Source: Bog-950 sp964631835
GTDB taxonomy: Bacteria; Bacteroidota; Bacteroidia; Chitinophagales; LD1
Assembly (NCBI GenBank): GCA_964631835.1
Contig: CAZWAD010000001.1
Coordinates: forward strand, 1 to 64,000
Direction of reading: 5' to 3'
Length of the DNA stretch: 64,000 nucleotides
Part shown: positions 17,702 through 26,589 of the stretch, piece by piece
How the letters are laid out: every line of letters starts with the position of its first letter
Position numbering within the stretch: the stretch's first letter is position 1
Program-made: the position numbers and the translations under genes
Notes under the pieces: generated by a model
Told to the model about the DNA's origin: nothing
The model's database searches: none
The model's input: the letters and a program-made list of their open reading frames with translations, nothing else

Positions 17702-18643
17702 TTATTGCTTCACCGCCTTACCGGTGGTAGCTGCTGCTTTGCCGTTGCGCAACTCATAAAAGTAAATACCGGTGGCAAGCTCTGCTGTATTTATGGTAGC
17801 GGAGCTGGTAAATGTTTGCTGCAAAATTTGCTGACCGAGGAAGTTGTAAAGTGAAAGGGTTACCTGCTCGTTGTTTGAAAGGGAGAAGGTGAGTTGGGAG
17901 GAGAAGGGATTGGGGGAAATTTTTACATCATCAATTTGTTTTGCTTCGCGTATGCCAACCGGTGAATTGCAAGTTGAAGAATCGTTAGAGACGCAAACAT
18001 CATCTATGTAATAGTAAGCTATTAAAGAAATAGATGTGCCCCAGAATCGTGCGGTATCGGTATGAGAGTTAACAAAAAAATTTCCTAAAGTCAAATAGCT
18101 ATAAGCAGAGTCTGCTATGAACGAACCCCTAATCTGAACCCAATTGATTGTATCGGTTATTATGCTATCAGACCACACTTGGCAAAAGTCCTTTGTGGGG
18201 GAAGGATGCGCGGGAGTATAGGAGGTTGTTGAAAATAAAGCCCCTGTTTTATTAGTAGCACCATTTACATGGCGAGAAGTTGCATTTAACTTAAATGAAA
18301 CGAAGTATCGAGTTCCAATATTTAAAGGGCTTAGCAATTGGACACCTATTTTTTCACGGTACAAAGTGTCTACCGTGCCATAAGTATAGAAACCGCAATA
18401 AGCGTTGCCTGTAGCAGGAAATTGTAAGTCGAATAAATTATTTGGAATGGAAATAGCCGGAGTTGTGGTACACACATTAAAGTAATCAGGTGTTTTTTCA
18501 GCAACATACCAATTTGACGCATACATACGCCCACTAAATGTTGGACAAGTATCATAAATCTCAAAACTCGGATTCGGAACTAAATTCTGTCCTTGTCCCA
18601 TAAAAACTGTAAGCAACAAAAGGGAGGTAAAAAATTTCTTCAT
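17702..18643 (-). CDS. T9SS type A substrate, 'NLVPNPSFE' family
   Basis: 313 residues with a signal peptide ending GQGQ. The mature start 'NLVPNPSFEIYDTCP' is a common Bacteroidota secreted-protein opening that introduces a carbohydrate-binding-like jelly-roll domain. The C-terminal 75 residues are a T9SS type A sorting domain ('ISPNPFSSQLTFSLSN...LYNFLGQQILQQTF...LATGIYFYELRNG'). No catalytic motif seen; probably an extracellular binding or adhesion protein. Confidence 0.78.
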   Translation of the reverse strand: MKKFFTSLLLLTVFMGQGQNLVPNPSFEIYDTCPTFSGRMYASNWYVAEKTPDYFNVCTTTPAISIPNNLFDLQFPATGNAYCGFYTYGTVDTLYREKIGVQLLSPLNIGTRYFVSFKLNATSRHVNGATNKTGALFSTTSYTPAHPSPTKDFCQVWSDSIITDTINWVQIRGSFIADSAYSYLTLGNFFVNSHTDTARFWGTSISLIAYYYIDDVCVSNDSSTCNSPVGIREAKQIDDVKISPNPFSSQLTFSLSNNEQVTLSLYNFLGQQILQQTFTSSATINTAELATGIYFYELRNGKAAATTGKAVKQ

Positions 18644-18661
18644 TGCACGCTAAAGATAAAA

Positions 18662-19771
18662 CTACCCCAGCAAAAACCTCCCGTTCTCGTAAATCTTTAC
18701 TCCATCGGCAAAAATCTGCCCGCCATTTTTCATGTCGGTAATCATATCCCAGTGCACAGTGCTTTCGTTTTTGCCTCCGCACTGCTTGTAGCTTTGCCCC
18801 ACCGCCATGTGTATGCTGCCGCCAATTTTTTCGTCAAACAAAATATTGCGGGTGGTGCGCTGTATATTAAAGTTGGTGCCAACAGCAACCTCGCCCCACC
18901 TGCGCGCGCCTTCAATGGCAAAAACCTTATCGAGCACTTCTTTGCCTTCTTCGGCATCCCACGAAATAATTTCTCCGTCTTTTATTTCGAGCGAAACACC
19001 CACCACATCTTTTCCCATGTAAATAGTGGGGTAGCTGAAATAAACTTTACCATTAACGCTGTCCTCCACCGGTGCCGAAAAAACTTCACCGCTGGGCATG
19101 TTGGCGCGGCCATCGCTGTTAATCCAGGTGCGGCCTTTGGTAGAAAAAGAAACATCAATGTTCGGCCCCTTGTAATGAATGCGGTCAACTTTATTCAGGT
19201 AGTCCACAAAAACCTGCTGTGTTTTGCGCACCTCGAGCCATTTAGCCACCGGGTCTTCATCAAAAAGATAACACGACTGGTAAACAAACTTTTCATATTC
19301 TTCTAAAGTCATTCGTGCATCATCCGCGCCAGCCTGAGTTGGATACTGACAAAGATTTCTGCGCATAGAGCCGGTGCCAATCCGCTCGAAATAAATTTTG
19401 TTGATTTCCTCCTGCGCCTTTTGATGAACCTTAAATTTCGCTGCATCTGCGGGTTCTTTTTCGTCATCGCCTTTTTCGAAAGGTGCACGGATACTCAGGA
19501 AGCAATCAAAATTCTCGAACACATATTTCTTCATCGGGTTCACCCAGCTCAGCTGGTGTTCTTCTCCATACTGAAGCGCTAATTCATGGATGTCTTTCAA
19601 TTCAACATTCAATACAGGAATACCACCGGCTTTATAAATTTCTTTAACCACCTCGCGCAGTAAATCTTCGGCCAGGTAAGTAGAGGTAACATATACTTTA
19701 TCATTCTTTTTTACAGCCAGGCAATAGTTCACCAGCAGCTTCGCATATTTTTCCCGAATCAGGTTCGACAT
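18662..19771 (-). CDS. M29 family aminopeptidase
   Basis: 369 residues, typical for thermophilic-aminopeptidase (AmpS/PepT-like) M29 enzymes. Metal-binding segments seen: 'GVSLEIKDGEIISWDAEEGKE', 'RWGEVAVGTNFNI', 'NILFDEKIGGSIHMAVGQSY' and 'ESTVHWDMITDM', which supply the Glu/His/Asp ligands. Cytoplasmic; removes N-terminal residues from peptides. Lies 18 nt upstream of the T9SS substrate gene on the same strand, but no functional link is obvious. Confidence 0.88.
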   Translation of the reverse strand: MSNLIREKYAKLLVNYCLAVKKNDKVYVTSTYLAEDLLREVVKEIYKAGGIPVLNVELKDIHELALQYGEEHQLSWVNPMKKYVFENFDCFLSIRAPFEKGDDEKEPADAAKFKVHQKAQEEINKIYFERIGTGSMRRNLCQYPTQAGADDARMTLEEYEKFVYQSCYLFDEDPVAKWLEVRKTQQVFVDYLNKVDRIHYKGPNIDVSFSTKGRTWINSDGRANMPSGEVFSAPVEDSVNGKVYFSYPTIYMGKDVVGVSLEIKDGEIISWDAEEGKEVLDKVFAIEGARRWGEVAVGTNFNIQRTTRNILFDEKIGGSIHMAVGQSYKQCGGKNESTVHWDMITDMKNGGQIFADGVKIYENGRFLLG

Positions 19772-19831
19772 AGAGTTTGTTGCTTTGTCAGGCGAAAAAA
19801 CTATTTCGCTTCAACAGAAAAAAATAATGTC

Positions 19832-20353
19832 ATGAAATTATTTCAAACAGAAAAGACGGAGTCATCCAAGTCACGTTGGATGCGCATGGTCTTCAATTTC
19901 TGGCCGTGCATTTGGTGCAGTGGCGGTACCATACAATTTATTGCTGGCGATTTTAAAGAGTTGCATGTAAGCCTGCGGCTTAACATCCGGACACGTAACC
20001 GGGTGGGCACTGTTTATGGCGGAAGCATTTATAGTTCCATAGACCCGTTCTTCATGCTGATGTTTATGGAAATCCTCGGTAAAGATTTTGTAGTTTGGGA
20101 TAAGGGAGCAACCATAAAATTTGTGCGCCCGCTAACCGGTAAAGCTAAATGCCGGTTTCTGATATCCGATGAAATGATTAATGAAGTAAAGCACCACGTT
20201 GAGTTACGGGGCGAATATTCTTTCGACCTACCGGTTCATTATCAAGATGACGCTGGAAAGGTGTATGCTGTTTTTACTAAATCAATTTATGCGGCAAGCA
20301 AAGCGTTTTATAAAAAGAAGCTGGCAGATAAGGAGAAGAAAAATTTATCTTAG
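19832..20353 (+). CDS. DUF4442/PaaI-like hotdog-fold protein
   Basis: 173 residues. A hotdog thioesterase-like layout: 'VGTVYGGSIYSSIDPFFMLMFME' is the helix region that in acyl-CoA thioesterases follows H-G-G; 'VWDKGATIKFVRPLTGKAKCRF' is the central strand. DUF4442 members are predicted acyl-CoA thioesterases. Lies 21 nt before the large transporter-like gene and could be its operon leader. Confidence 0.75.
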   Translation: MKLFQTEKTESSKSRWMRMVFNFWPCIWCSGGTIQFIAGDFKELHVSLRLNIRTRNRVGTVYGGSIYSSIDPFFMLMFMEILGKDFVVWDKGATIKFVRPLTGKAKCRFLISDEMINEVKHHVELRGEYSFDLPVHYQDDAGKVYAVFTKSIYAASKAFYKKKLADKEKKNLS

Positions 20354-20374
20354 CCGCATAACCGCATACAGCTA

Positions 20375-23122
20375 ATGAAAAACCGGTTGCTTCGCCTTTT
20401 CAATATCCGCAGCGATGAGGCGTGGCTGGTCACCAATCTTTTCTGGCTTCAGTTTTTTCAGGGCGCGGGAATCGCCATTTTTAATTCGGTAGCGCTGGCC
20501 ATGTTTATCAAAAACTTTGACGCTATCGGGCTACCCAAAGTCTATCTTTTTTCCGCGTTGCTGCTTTGGATTGCCGGATTTGTTTACAACAAAGTTGAAC
20601 ATACCTTATCGGTGAAGAAGTTAGTGCTGTTGGTAATTTTGTTTGTTGCCATCAGCATTCTGCTGTTCCGGTTTGCTTTTTCTGAGTCTAATTCGTTGTG
20701 GTTTATTTTTTTAATGCTGAGCTGGTATTACGTGGTGTACCTTCTCACCAATCTCGAATTCTGGGGGCTCGCTGCTTTGCAGTTTGATATTCGCCAAAGT
20801 AAACGCCTCTTCGGAATGATTGGCGCGGGCGATATTCCTGCTAAACTGATTGGTTACTCCGCAGTTCCTTTTTTGATTCAGGTTTTTTCGGAAGGAAATG
20901 TGATTGCCCTTTCGGCAATTTCAATTTTACTTTCTCTCGTATTTTATTTCCGCTTAAGTAAAGCCGGTGCCATGGATGTTCACGTGGCGCATGAGCACGA
21001 GCATGTTAATGCCCACAAGCGAGCAACAGAAAACTGGCGCGAAATTGCAAGAAGTTTTTTCGGTAACCGGATGATTGCATTTGTTGCGCTGCTTTCTTTT
21101 ATTGTAATGACATGTGTAACCGTTGTCAGTTTTTCATTTTATGGAGAAATAAAATCTCAGATGAAAAACGATTTGGAGCTTTATGGTTTTATCTCCTTGT
21201 TTTTTGCAGGGGGACGAGTGCTTGCCATTTTCATTCGCCTGGTAATGACCAGCCGCCTGGCAAGCCGGCTCGGAACTAAGGGGTCCTTGCTGGTGAGCCC
21301 GGTAATTTTGTTGCTATTCATTTTTGGTTTTATTATCCTTTCTTTTTTTCAGCTAAGCGGCAGTACTGTCATTTACTTTTTCGGATTGATGTTCATCATT
21401 ACCGAAGTTTTGAAAACATCGCTGCAAGACCCTGTGTTTCTCTCGCTCATGCAGCCGCTTTCAACAAACCTGCGATTGAAAGGCCATACCATTGTAAAAG
21501 GAGTAATGGACCCGTTTGCGCTGGCGTTCAGCGGTATTATGCTTTATACGTTGGTAAAGCTTTCGGGCAATGTGGATTTGTATTTGCTTTCGTACTTACT
21601 GCTGATTTTGCTGGTTATATGGATTGTGATGATTTTTTTAGTGGATCTCGAATACGTGAGAACGCTTGTTACTGCGCTGAATAAAAGATACTCAATCGGG
21701 CAGGAAATAAACCTTGAAGACGGAAAAACACAAAAGGTATTGAAAGAAAAAATAAGTCATGGCGAAAGAGGAGAAGCTATTTATATTTTGAATCTGCTTG
21801 AAAAACAATATTCGGATGATAAAGAAGAATTTGTTTTGAAAGCACTTCACCACCCGCGCGAAGAAGTTCGCATGGAGGCAATTAAGTTTTCAGAGAGAAA
21901 AAAGATTTCTGCTGCGCTCCCCAAAATCGAAGAAATAATAAGAGACAGGAAAGAAACAGAACTTCTGCCCGAAGCGGTAAAAGCAAAGTGCATGTTACAG
22001 GCAGATGAGTTGGAGAACCTGGATGTGTTTATTGAAGATAAAGACCCGCGATTGATGAAAGCAGCAATTACCGGGCTGATGACCAGCGGGGGCATCAGCG
22101 CCATGGTTACAGCGGGACAGCGGTTGTTAATGCTTATTTCTTCCGGGGAAAGCAGTGAACGGAAAATAGCAGCTGAAATTATTGGTGAATTGGGCATTCA
22201 GTCGTTTTATAAACCGTTGCTTGGGCTACTCAGCGATGAAAATGCAGAAGTGATAAAAGCAGCCATAATTGCTTCGGGAAAAGTGAAAAACGAAAAACTG
22301 ATATTTCCTTTGATGGAAATGTTCTTGCACCGAAAGAGCGAAAAACAAGTGCTGGATGCACTGTACGAAGCCGGGGATGTGAGCCTGAAAGAAATAAACC
22401 GGGTGCTGACACACGAAAAATTAACACAAAAACAACACACCAGATTAATTCTCCTGTGCGGAAGAATAGGAACGGACAGCGCCACAAAAATTCTTGATGA
22501 GTTAGTTTGGAAATTACCATCGTTGCGGAAAGACATTTTTCATGCACTCCACTTGTGCGAGTTTAAATCGCAGCCTCATCACCGCACACAACACATTAAA
22601 CTGATGCACCACTATATCAATGCGGCCGTGAAAATTTTATTCATGATTCAGGCTTTGGAAAAGAATACTTCTGCAAAAATATTGACTGAAGCTTTGCACT
22701 TGGAGTTGAATGAAATCAGGGACTCGCTTTTTCTGCTCTTTTCGTTTGTTTACAGCAAGGAAAAAATGCTTCGTGCAAAAAATGCCTTCGCGATTAAAAA
22801 GCGGGAAAGCATTGCCAACGCTCTCGAGATAGTAGAAATAGAAGTTCCGAAAGATATTTCACTTCGCTTCAATAAAATATTTGAGCCTGGAACGGTTAAT
22901 GATAAATGCCACGCTCTTCAGGCTAATTTTCATGAGCAATTAGCCTATGAAAGTATTATTGATGCGGTTTTGAACGACACTGGGCATCACTTTCACAGAT
23001 GGACAAAAGCAGCAGCTCTGTATTCCGCTAAATTTTATCCCGGAGAAAAGAAAAAAACATGGCTTGAAAAAGCGGAAAAGGAAAACGATATATTATTGCG
23101 GGAAACAGCAGAAAACATTTAA
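20375..23122 (+). CDS. Nucleotide-translocase-like membrane protein with HEAT repeats
   Basis: 915 residues. Residues 10-425 hold about eleven or twelve transmembrane segments in the MFS/ATP:ADP translocase (TLC, Npt) style ('EAWLVTNLFWLQFFQGAGIAIFNSVAL'). A soluble half (440-915) follows with HEAT-like helical repeats ('LKALHHPREEVRMEAIKFSE', 'KAAIIASGKVKNEKLIFPLMEMF'). Transport of nucleotides is inferred only from fold. The stop is 5 nt before a cyclic-nucleotide-binding protein gene; related proteins in some bacteria appear to carry such a sensor domain fused, so this looks like a split version. Confidence 0.72.
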   Translation: MKNRLLRLFNIRSDEAWLVTNLFWLQFFQGAGIAIFNSVALAMFIKNFDAIGLPKVYLFSALLLWIAGFVYNKVEHTLSVKKLVLLVILFVAISILLFRFAFSESNSLWFIFLMLSWYYVVYLLTNLEFWGLAALQFDIRQSKRLFGMIGAGDIPAKLIGYSAVPFLIQVFSEGNVIALSAISILLSLVFYFRLSKAGAMDVHVAHEHEHVNAHKRATENWREIARSFFGNRMIAFVALLSFIVMTCVTVVSFSFYGEIKSQMKNDLELYGFISLFFAGGRVLAIFIRLVMTSRLASRLGTKGSLLVSPVILLLFIFGFIILSFFQLSGSTVIYFFGLMFIITEVLKTSLQDPVFLSLMQPLSTNLRLKGHTIVKGVMDPFALAFSGIMLYTLVKLSGNVDLYLLSYLLLILLVIWIVMIFLVDLEYVRTLVTALNKRYSIGQEINLEDGKTQKVLKEKISHGERGEAIYILNLLEKQYSDDKEEFVLKALHHPREEVRMEAIKFSERKKISAALPKIEEIIRDRKETELLPEAVKAKCMLQADELENLDVFIEDKDPRLMKAAITGLMTSGGISAMVTAGQRLLMLISSGESSERKIAAEIIGELGIQSFYKPLLGLLSDENAEVIKAAIIASGKVKNEKLIFPLMEMFLHRKSEKQVLDALYEAGDVSLKEINRVLTHEKLTQKQHTRLILLCGRIGTDSATKILDELVWKLPSLRKDIFHALHLCEFKSQPHHRTQHIKLMHHYINAAVKILFMIQALEKNTSAKILTEALHLELNEIRDSLFLLFSFVYSKEKMLRAKNAFAIKKRESIANALEIVEIEVPKDISLRFNKIFEPGTVNDKCHALQANFHEQLAYESIIDAVLNDTGHHFHRWTKAAALYSAKFYPGEKKKTWLEKAEKENDILLRETAENI

Positions 23123-23127
23123 AGCCA

Positions 23128-23595
23128 ATGGCACACACACATCACGAACAACGTTTATTGCTGATTGAAAAAGTTTTGCTTCTTAAGTCATTGAGCATTT
23201 TTTCCGAAACACCTGAAACCGTACTAGCTGAGGTGGCAGAAATTCTGGAAGAAGAAGAATTTGAAGCAGGCAAAAATATTTTCAAAGAAGGGGAAACGGG
23301 CAACTGCATGTACATTATTTTTAAAGGCGAGGTGCGAGTTCATAAAAATGAACACACCCTGGCCGTGTTGAAAGAAAATGACTTTTTCGGAGAGCTTTCT
23401 CTTCTGGATACCGACACCCGCTCGGCAAGTGTAAGCGCGAATACAGAAGCGCTGCTTTTAAAGATTGACCAAGAGCCTTTTTACGAATTGATGGAAAGCC
23501 GGATAGAGGTGGCAAAAGGAATTATTCAAACGCTTTGCCGGAGACTTAAAGCTCAGAACGAAAAAACAATACAGAAACAAGGTAATCAATTGTAG
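23128..23595 (+). CDS. Cyclic nucleotide-binding domain protein
   Basis: 155 residues, one cNMP-binding domain and no DNA-binding helix-turn-helix, so not a Crp-type regulator. The phosphate-binding cassette is 'FFGELSLLDTDTRSASVSANTEA' (G-E-L and R-S-A), with 'EGETGNCMYIIFKGEVRVHKN' before it. Probably a regulatory subunit for the membrane protein encoded just upstream. Overlaps the opposing HD-domain gene by 10 nt. Confidence 0.88.
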   Translation: MAHTHHEQRLLLIEKVLLLKSLSIFSETPETVLAEVAEILEEEEFEAGKNIFKEGETGNCMYIIFKGEVRVHKNEHTLAVLKENDFFGELSLLDTDTRSASVSANTEALLLKIDQEPFYELMESRIEVAKGIIQTLCRRLKAQNEKTIQKQGNQL

Positions 23596-24179
23596 TCACC
23601 CACAATCTGTTCAATTACGCCAAGATGTTTTTGCTTGGCTTCTTCCCGGTGCTTTTTGCAGAAGTCGGTAAAATAATGATGGCGTTTCAGAAAGTTCATT
23701 TGAATAATATTCCACTGCCTTTCACCTTCCACGCCCAGATAAATTTTTACTTCTTCAAACAAAGTTCGGCCAATTCTTTCAAACTGGTCAGTCCCCAGGT
23801 ATTCAAGGTCTGCATCGGCAATAATTTGTTCCAAGTGAGTTTTTGGTTCTTGAGGAATTTTAGTAGCCATAATCATTCCGCAGATAATTTCAATTTCATT
23901 TTTGCTCAGACCAAAACCGGGCAGATCGGCACGTGCCATTTCACAGCCTACTTCCTCATGGTTTTTATAAACCTTTAAAAACCCGCAGTCATGATAAAGC
24001 ACAGCAACCTTTAATAAAAACATTTCTTCATCAGAAATTTTTTCAGCTTGCCCAATCATCTCGGCAGAGTGCAGAACATCGAGGGTATGATGAACTCCGT
24101 GATAATAAAGGTCTCTGGGCAGTTCTTTTTTCAGCTTTCCTATGATATGCGTTTCTATCTCCTTAAGGTTCCTCATCAC
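23586..24179 (-). CDS. HD domain protein (predicted phosphohydrolase)
   Basis: 197 residues. HD metal motif: 'YYHGVHHTLDVL' (His), 'VLYHDCGFL' (His-Asp), and 'IIADADLEYLG' (distal Asp). Such proteins hydrolyse phosphoester or nucleotide bonds, including cyclic nucleotides. It lies between the cNMP-binding protein and an adenylate cyclase gene on the same strand as the cyclase, so a role in cyclic-nucleotide breakdown is a reasonable but unproven inference. Confidence 0.82.
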   Translation of the reverse strand: MMRNLKEIETHIIGKLKKELPRDLYYHGVHHTLDVLHSAEMIGQAEKISDEEMFLLKVAVLYHDCGFLKVYKNHEEVGCEMARADLPGFGLSKNEIEIICGMIMATKIPQEPKTHLEQIIADADLEYLGTDQFERIGRTLFEEVKIYLGVEGERQWNIIQMNFLKRHHYFTDFCKKHREEAKQKHLGVIEQIVGDYN

Positions 24180-24205
24180 CGTATAAAAGTAAAGCCGAAT
24201 ATTAT

Positions 24206-25507
24206 TTAACTTGTTGCTTTTTCAACGAAATACATGTCAATTTCGCCTTTATTCTTCGCCTCAATTTTGCCCCGGTAAACACAAGCAAATTTATTTTTCA
24301 CCAAATCGTAAGTGGCTTCGGAAATATTAATTTTCCCGGGCTCGCTGGCCTGTTGCATACGCGCTGCCATGTTTACTGTGTCACCCCAAATATCATAAGC
24401 AAATTTGCGGATTCCTATTACACCAGCTACCAATTGACCAGTGTGAATTCCAATGCGGAACTCAAACGGAATTTTCCCCTGTGCGGTTCTCTGCCGCCTT
24501 AGTTTGTCAATTTCATAAATAAAATCAAGCGCAGCCTGAACCACCGATGCCGGGTCTACCTCACTCTTGCTTGGCACACCGCCCGCGCACACATAAGCGT
24601 CACCGATGGTTTTAATTTTTTCAATGTTGTATTTTTCAATCACCTTGTCAAACTTCTCAAAGTAAGCATCCAAACCTTCAATCAAATCATCGGGTGAAAG
24701 TTTTTCGCTGATGGTGGTAAAGTCTTTTATATCGGCAAATAAAACAGTAGCCTTTGAAAAATTCCGCGCCTGTGTTTTGCCATGGGCCTTTAACTCGTGC
24801 ATTACTTCTTCGGGAAGGATGTTAAGAAGAAGCTCATCGCTCCTTCTTTTTTCCTCTTCGATTATTTTATTCTTCTTGCCAAGTTCCCTTATGGTTTTTT
24901 GACGGTAAAGTAGCAGCCCCGCAACCATAATAAACAATCCGATTCCGGATATAGCTGCAATAATGTACAAACGGCTTTTTTGTTTTTGCGCCTCAATTTC
25001 CAACTCTTGATTTTTCACCACTTGAGCCTGTAAGGCCTTCTCCTGATTAAGCATTTTTACACTGTCTTCTTGATGGCGCAATTCTTCCTTGGTTCGCTTA
25101 ACCACCATTTCCGACTCCATTAACATGCTTTGAGTAGCCGCCAAGCGGGCTTTAGCAGAATCAATCATTTGTTGCGTTATAGCAAGCTCTTTCTTTTTTC
25201 CCTCCAACTCCAGCTTGGCTTTTTGCACTTCAGAGCGAGAGCGCTGAACTTCATCACGACTTACAGCAAGCTCAAAATTCTTCTGTTGGGTTTCCTCATT
25301 CAAACGATTTATTTCCTGCTGGGCATCTTTTTTATGCCACTCATCTTGTTGTTTTATTATTTGATTTTGCCGCTGCAATTCATTTTGTTGCCTGCGCATT
25401 TCTTCTTTCAGCTTTGCTTTGGAATCCTGTTCAGATTGGGCATAAGAGCAGAATGAGAAAGGAAGCAAAAAAAGAATGAAAAATAGTAGCCGGAGACGGT
25501 TTTGCAT
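24206..25507 (-). CDS. Membrane-bound class III adenylate/guanylate cyclase
   Basis: 433 residues. Signal peptide ending SYAQ, a long periplasmic coiled coil (about 25-175), one transmembrane helix (about 180-205), and a C-terminal cyclase domain. Metal site 'LFADIKDFTTISE' (two Asp), 'KIKTIGDAYVCAGG' with the Lys of adenylate cyclases, and 'YDIWGDTVNMAARMQ' with the matching Asp plus catalytic Asn/Arg. ATP is therefore the likelier substrate. The upstream frame could add 14 residues, but the start here gives a clean signal peptide. Confidence 0.88.
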   Translation of the reverse strand: MQNRLRLLFFILFLLPFSFCSYAQSEQDSKAKLKEEMRRQQNELQRQNQIIKQQDEWHKKDAQQEINRLNEETQQKNFELAVSRDEVQRSRSEVQKAKLELEGKKKELAITQQMIDSAKARLAATQSMLMESEMVVKRTKEELRHQEDSVKMLNQEKALQAQVVKNQELEIEAQKQKSRLYIIAAISGIGLFIMVAGLLLYRQKTIRELGKKNKIIEEEKRRSDELLLNILPEEVMHELKAHGKTQARNFSKATVLFADIKDFTTISEKLSPDDLIEGLDAYFEKFDKVIEKYNIEKIKTIGDAYVCAGGVPSKSEVDPASVVQAALDFIYEIDKLRRQRTAQGKIPFEFRIGIHTGQLVAGVIGIRKFAYDIWGDTVNMAARMQQASEPGKINISEATYDLVKNKFACVYRGKIEAKNKGEIDMYFVEKATS

Positions 25508-25588
25508 TAGCAACGTATCAATGATAAAATTGAAAATAAGCAATAACACGGAACGAGCAAATTTGAAATATTTTTTTTAGCTCCCACA

Positions 25589-26074
25589 TCAGGGCTTGTC
25601 AACTACTTTTTTGAAATAGAAATCAATTCTCTTCTTTCTGCCGTTTTGCATACCCTCAATGTGGGCATCTAAACGATCGGGGCTTTTTAGTTTGTAACCT
25701 ATGCGTTGAGGAAAGTCGTGCTTTAGGTTTTGTGCTACAAACGAATTTTTTGATGTGGAAACAATTTCAAAATCAATTTCCTTGCCGTTGTTCTGCCGGG
25801 TTACCATTGGTATATAATAGAACTTATCCCCTCTACGCACAAGGCGGATTATTTCATCATATTTAAGTTCGGTTTCGTCTTCCTCTTCTTCGTATTCATA
25901 ATGGAACGATAAACCGCCCATCATGGTATCGTTAACTATTTCCCAGTTCTCATAAGCCTTTTCTTCACTGTCAAGTTTCCAGCTTCCGGCCATCCAGTGA
26001 AATTGCTCAATGCCGGTATTTTTCTTAACCGTAAAAGCAGATGCCACAATGACGATGAAAACCAAATATTTCAT
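25589..26074 (-). CDS. DUF6265-like secreted or periplasmic protein
   Basis: 161 residues. N-terminal hydrophobic signal (MKYLVFIVIVASAFTV), then 'FHWMAGSWKLDSEEKAYENWEIVNDTMMGGLSFHYE' and 'VAQNLKHDFPQRIGYK', the pattern of the lipocalin-like DUF6265 family. Its ATG overlaps the paaD TGA as ATGA, so it is translated with the phenylacetyl-CoA epoxidase genes, although no link to that pathway is known. Confidence 0.72.
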   Translation of the reverse strand: MKYLVFIVIVASAFTVKKNTGIEQFHWMAGSWKLDSEEKAYENWEIVNDTMMGGLSFHYEYEEEEDETELKYDEIIRLVRRGDKFYYIPMVTRQNNGKEIDFEIVSTSKNSFVAQNLKHDFPQRIGYKLKSPDRLDAHIEGMQNGRKKRIDFYFKKVVDKP

Positions 26075-26589
26075 GTAACGGGTTTGAATTGCTCGAAGCC
26101 CTGTTTGCAATTAAAGCAAAAACGAATGGCACGGCAAAGCGTAGAACCGAAAGCAGAACGAAGTGTAGTATCCGTGCTTCCGCAATGCGGGCAGCGAACG
26201 TTGTTCAATTGCTCTTCAGTTAATTCCCCGCTAATTACCGGTGGCGGAGCAAGCCCGAATTTTTCAAGTTTGATTTTTGCTTCGGGTTTCATTTTGTCGC
26301 TCGTCCACGGAGTTTCGTAATCAACTGTTACTTCAACCGAATCGAAACCAAGACGGACTATTTCCTCGCGAATAGATTTTTGGATTACTTCAAGAGCCGG
26401 GCAGCCGACAAAAGTTGGAGTTATGGTAATGCTGATTTCGGATTTTGGATTTTGGATTTGAACAGCAGTCACGATTCCCATATCAACAATTGACAGCACC
26501 GGAATTTCAGGGTCCTTCACGTTTTCGAGTGCTGCCCAAATTTGTTCTTCTGTGAATTGCAAACTGTCAACTGTTAACTGGTTTACCAC
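26071..26589 (-). CDS. paaD: Phenylacetyl-CoA epoxidase subunit PaaD
   Basis: 172 residues. 'ALENVKDPEIPVLSIVDMGIV' is the MIP18/PaaD opening, 'TPTFVGCPALEVI' the conserved core, and 'CPHCGSTDTTLRSAFGSTLCRAIRFCFNC' the C-terminal zinc/Fe-S Cys set. PaaD is needed for assembly of the epoxidase. Two stretches are made of 7-bp repeats (26556-26583 and 26434-26461) and give the odd peptides 'NQLTVDSLQ' and 'IQNPKSE'. Overlaps paaC by 7 nt. Confidence 0.93.
   Translation of the reverse strand: MVNQLTVDSLQFTEEQIWAALENVKDPEIPVLSIVDMGIVTAVQIQNPKSEISITITPTFVGCPALEVIQKSIREEIVRLGFDSVEVTVDYETPWTSDKMKPEAKIKLEKFGLAPPPVISGELTEEQLNNVRCPHCGSTDTTLRSAFGSTLCRAIRFCFNCKQGFEQFKPVT
26434..26461. repeat. 7-bp minisatellite (gattttg family), inside paaD
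   Basis: Four heptamers: gatttcg, gattttg, gattttg, gatttga. Confidence 0.85.
26556..26583. repeat. 7-bp minisatellite (actgtca family), at paaD start
   Basis: attgcaa, actgtca, actgtta, actggtt; reaches the paaC stop. Confidence 0.8.

Noticed and set aside
23120..23130. Sequencing frameshift splitting a transporter-cNMP fusion
   Set aside because: The second gene has its own start and the gap has a normal stop; a natural split is simpler, though noted as a check.
23128..23595. Crp/Fnr transcription regulator
   Set aside because: No helix-turn-helix after the cNMP domain; the chain ends in a short helix.
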